Of a DNA stretch of 6,441 bases, positions 5,540-6,441 are shown piece after piece (the stretch's first letter is position 1; every line of letters begins with the position of its first letter). The DNA comes from JAZDGX01 sp043806645 (GTDB taxonomy: Bacteria; Eisenbacteria; RBG-16-71-46; CAIMUX01; WJJG01), in the NCBI GenBank assembly GCA_043806645.1, contig JAZDGX010000124.1, positions 1 to 6,441 on the forward strand, read 5' to 3'. A program made the position numbers and the translations under genes. Below the pieces are notes generated by a model. That model worked only from the letters and a program-made list of their open reading frames with translations. It ran no database searches and was not told the origin of the DNA.

Positions 5540-6426
5540 AAGCGTTGCTGTTCTTCGTTCAGGAGGGGTGGTCGTCGCTGCGGCGCAATGCGGCGGCGAG
5601 CTTCGCCGCCGTCACCGCCTTGAGTTCGGTTCTCTTCGTGCTGCTGCTCTTCATGCTTCTGAGTCACAATGTCCTGCTGCTCGCCGGCCGGCTCGAGGAG
5701 CGCAAGGGGCTGTCGATCTTTCTCGAACCGGGGATCGCGGCCGAACGCGTGGCCGAGTTGGAACACCACTTCCAGCAGTTTCCCGAGGTCAGGTCGCTGC
5801 GCTTCGTGAGTCGTCACGAGGCCTTGCAAGACGTCGAGGAGGATCTCGAGGCCGAAGGCCTGGCGCAGACCCTCGGCGAAAACCCGCTGCCCGACGCCTT
5901 CCTGATGCTGCCCGACCCGCACGCGAGCGACGCGCAGTCCCTGGAACGGCTGGCGCGCGAGATCGAGGCCTACGAGGGGGTCGAGGATGTTCTTTATGGC
6001 GAGCGGTGGGTCGCGGCCCTCGATCGGGGACTGGCCATCGTGCGCCGGGGCAATCTGCTCACCAGCCTGCTCGCCACGGTGGCGATCGTGCTCGTGCTGG
6101 CCAATACGCTGCGGCTGCTCGTGCTGATGCGCGAGGACCAACTGGCGGTGATGCAGATCGTCGGCGCCACCGGCTCCTTCCTGCGCGCGCCCTTTATCGC
6201 CGCGGGCGCGCTGCTCTGTCTGGCGGGGGGGCTGCTCTCCCAGGTGCTGCTCTACATCGGGTTCATGGTCTCCCGAGGTTTCCTGCCCGGAATGCGTTTT
6301 CTGCCCGTGAGCTGGCTGGCGGTCTTCCTGGCGGGCGTGCTGGGGGTGGGGCTGGCGGGCAGCCTGCTCACCGTGAGCGTCTCGCTGCACCGGCTCGAAA
6401 GGCGTGGAGGGACGACGCTTGGCTGA
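5536..6426 (+). CDS. ftsX: Cell division ABC transporter permease FtsX
   Basis: A 296-residue inner-membrane protein with the four-helix FtsX layout. A cytoplasmic N-terminus with amphipathic segment FFVQEGWSSLRRN is followed by TM1 (about 24-50), an extracytoplasmic domain (about 51-170), TM2 (about 174-197), TM3 (about 216-245) and TM4 (about 256-283). The large loop carries the usual FtsX elements SIFLEPG, the VRSLRFVSRHEAL strand-helix and LPDAFLM. The segment MREDQLAVMQIVGATGSFLRAPF (199-220) is the cytoplasmic coupling region with the family-typical GAT..F.R.PF. FtsX forms a complex with FtsE, and its outer domain recruits and activates cell-wall hydrolases or their activators (EnvC in E. 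coli, PcsB or CwlO in Gram-positives). The start is TTG at the TTGA overlap with ftsE. The gene ends eight bases after an apparent next start, so the operon continues. No truncation is seen. Confidence 0.94.
   Translation: MKALLFFVQEGWSSLRRNAAASFAAVTALSSVLFVLLLFMLLSHNVLLLAGRLEERKGLSIFLEPGIAAERVAELEHHFQQFPEVRSLRFVSRHEALQDVEEDLEAEGLAQTLGENPLPDAFLMLPDPHASDAQSLERLAREIEAYEGVEDVLYGERWVAALDRGLAIVRRGNLLTSLLATVAIVLVLANTLRLLVLMREDQLAVMQIVGATGSFLRAPFIAAGALLCLAGGLLSQVLLYIGFMVSRGFLPGMRFLPVSWLAVFLAGVLGVGLAGSLLTVSVSLHRLERRGGTTLG
6406..6410 (+). promoter_or_regulatory. Shine-Dalgarno sequence for the gene after ftsX
   Basis: GGAGG within the last codons of ftsX lies eight bases before TTG 6419. It is one of the strongest ribosome sites in the window and has no purpose for ftsX itself, so it indicates another gene beginning here. 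Confidence 0.55.
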
Positions 6427-6441
6427 GGGCGGTCCCGCACG
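6419..6441 (+). CDS. Start of a further operon gene (partial, cut by the window edge)
   Basis: TTG 6419 opens a frame (MAEGGPA...) that overlaps the ftsX stop by eight bases and follows a well-placed GGAGG. Only seven codons are visible, so the product cannot be recognised. In many bacteria the gene after ftsX encodes an EnvC-like or M23-type murein hydrolase or activator, which would fit, but the visible residues do not show it. The true start could also lie beyond the window. Confidence 0.4.

Noticed and set aside
6225..6231. G7 run in ftsX, considered as a second slippage site.
   Set aside because: Shorter than tracts usually linked to phase variation, and loss of FtsX would probably be harmful; it codes for ordinary Gly-Gly in a membrane helix.
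5533..6390. A 285-codon minus-strand open frame opposite ftsX.
   Set aside because: Low-complexity Gln/Arg/His-rich translation with no recognisable motif; ftsX on the other strand is unmistakable.

Overview
The window comes from a high-GC (roughly two-thirds G+C by eye), diderm-type bacterium. The diderm inference rests on a SurA-type periplasmic chaperone with a signal peptide and two parvulin domains. No rRNA, tRNA or phylum-specific marker is present, so the lineage cannot be fixed from the sequence. The gene order is not the gamma-proteobacterial surA context (no lptD, pdxA or rsmA nearby), which points to another high-GC Gram-negative group. Gene density is high, with five genes essentially complete inside the window and one just starting at the right edge. 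No transposase, CRISPR array, RNA gene or prophage signal was seen.

Left part (1-2903): a plus-strand endonuclease/exonuclease/phosphatase (EEP) family hydrolase faces a minus-strand HD-GYP cyclic-di-GMP phosphodiesterase with a GAF-like sensory region. The two converge and overlap by 43 bp at their 3' ends, so there is no room for a terminator between them. The stop codon of the HD-GYP gene lies inside the catalytic Asp-His codons of the EEP gene. The N-terminal extension of the EEP protein is unusual: it has weaker codon bias, a perfect 11-bp inverted repeat and a degenerate 30-bp tandem duplication. The HD-GYP gene carries a run of nine G on its coding strand, a possible slippage site.

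Middle (2904-3216): a 313-bp divergent intergenic region separates the HD-GYP gene from the rightward operon. It holds a plausible sigma70-type promoter (TTGGAC, 17-bp spacer, TATCCT) for the operon and ribosome binding sites for both flanking genes. No convincing promoter for the HD-GYP gene was seen.

Right part (3217-6441): a tightly packed plus-strand operon with the order SurA-like chaperone, small S4-domain protein of the RqcP/Hsp15 family, ftsE, ftsX, then the first codons of another gene. Three consecutive junctions are 4-bp overlaps (GTGA, ATGA, TTGA) and the fourth is an apparent 8-bp overlap, which suggests translational coupling throughout. The operon therefore joins outer-membrane protein folding, a ribosome-associated quality-control type factor and the FtsEX division/peptidoglycan-hydrolase-activating ABC complex. 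The next gene may be the periplasmic hydrolase or activator partner often found after ftsX, but only seven codons are visible.
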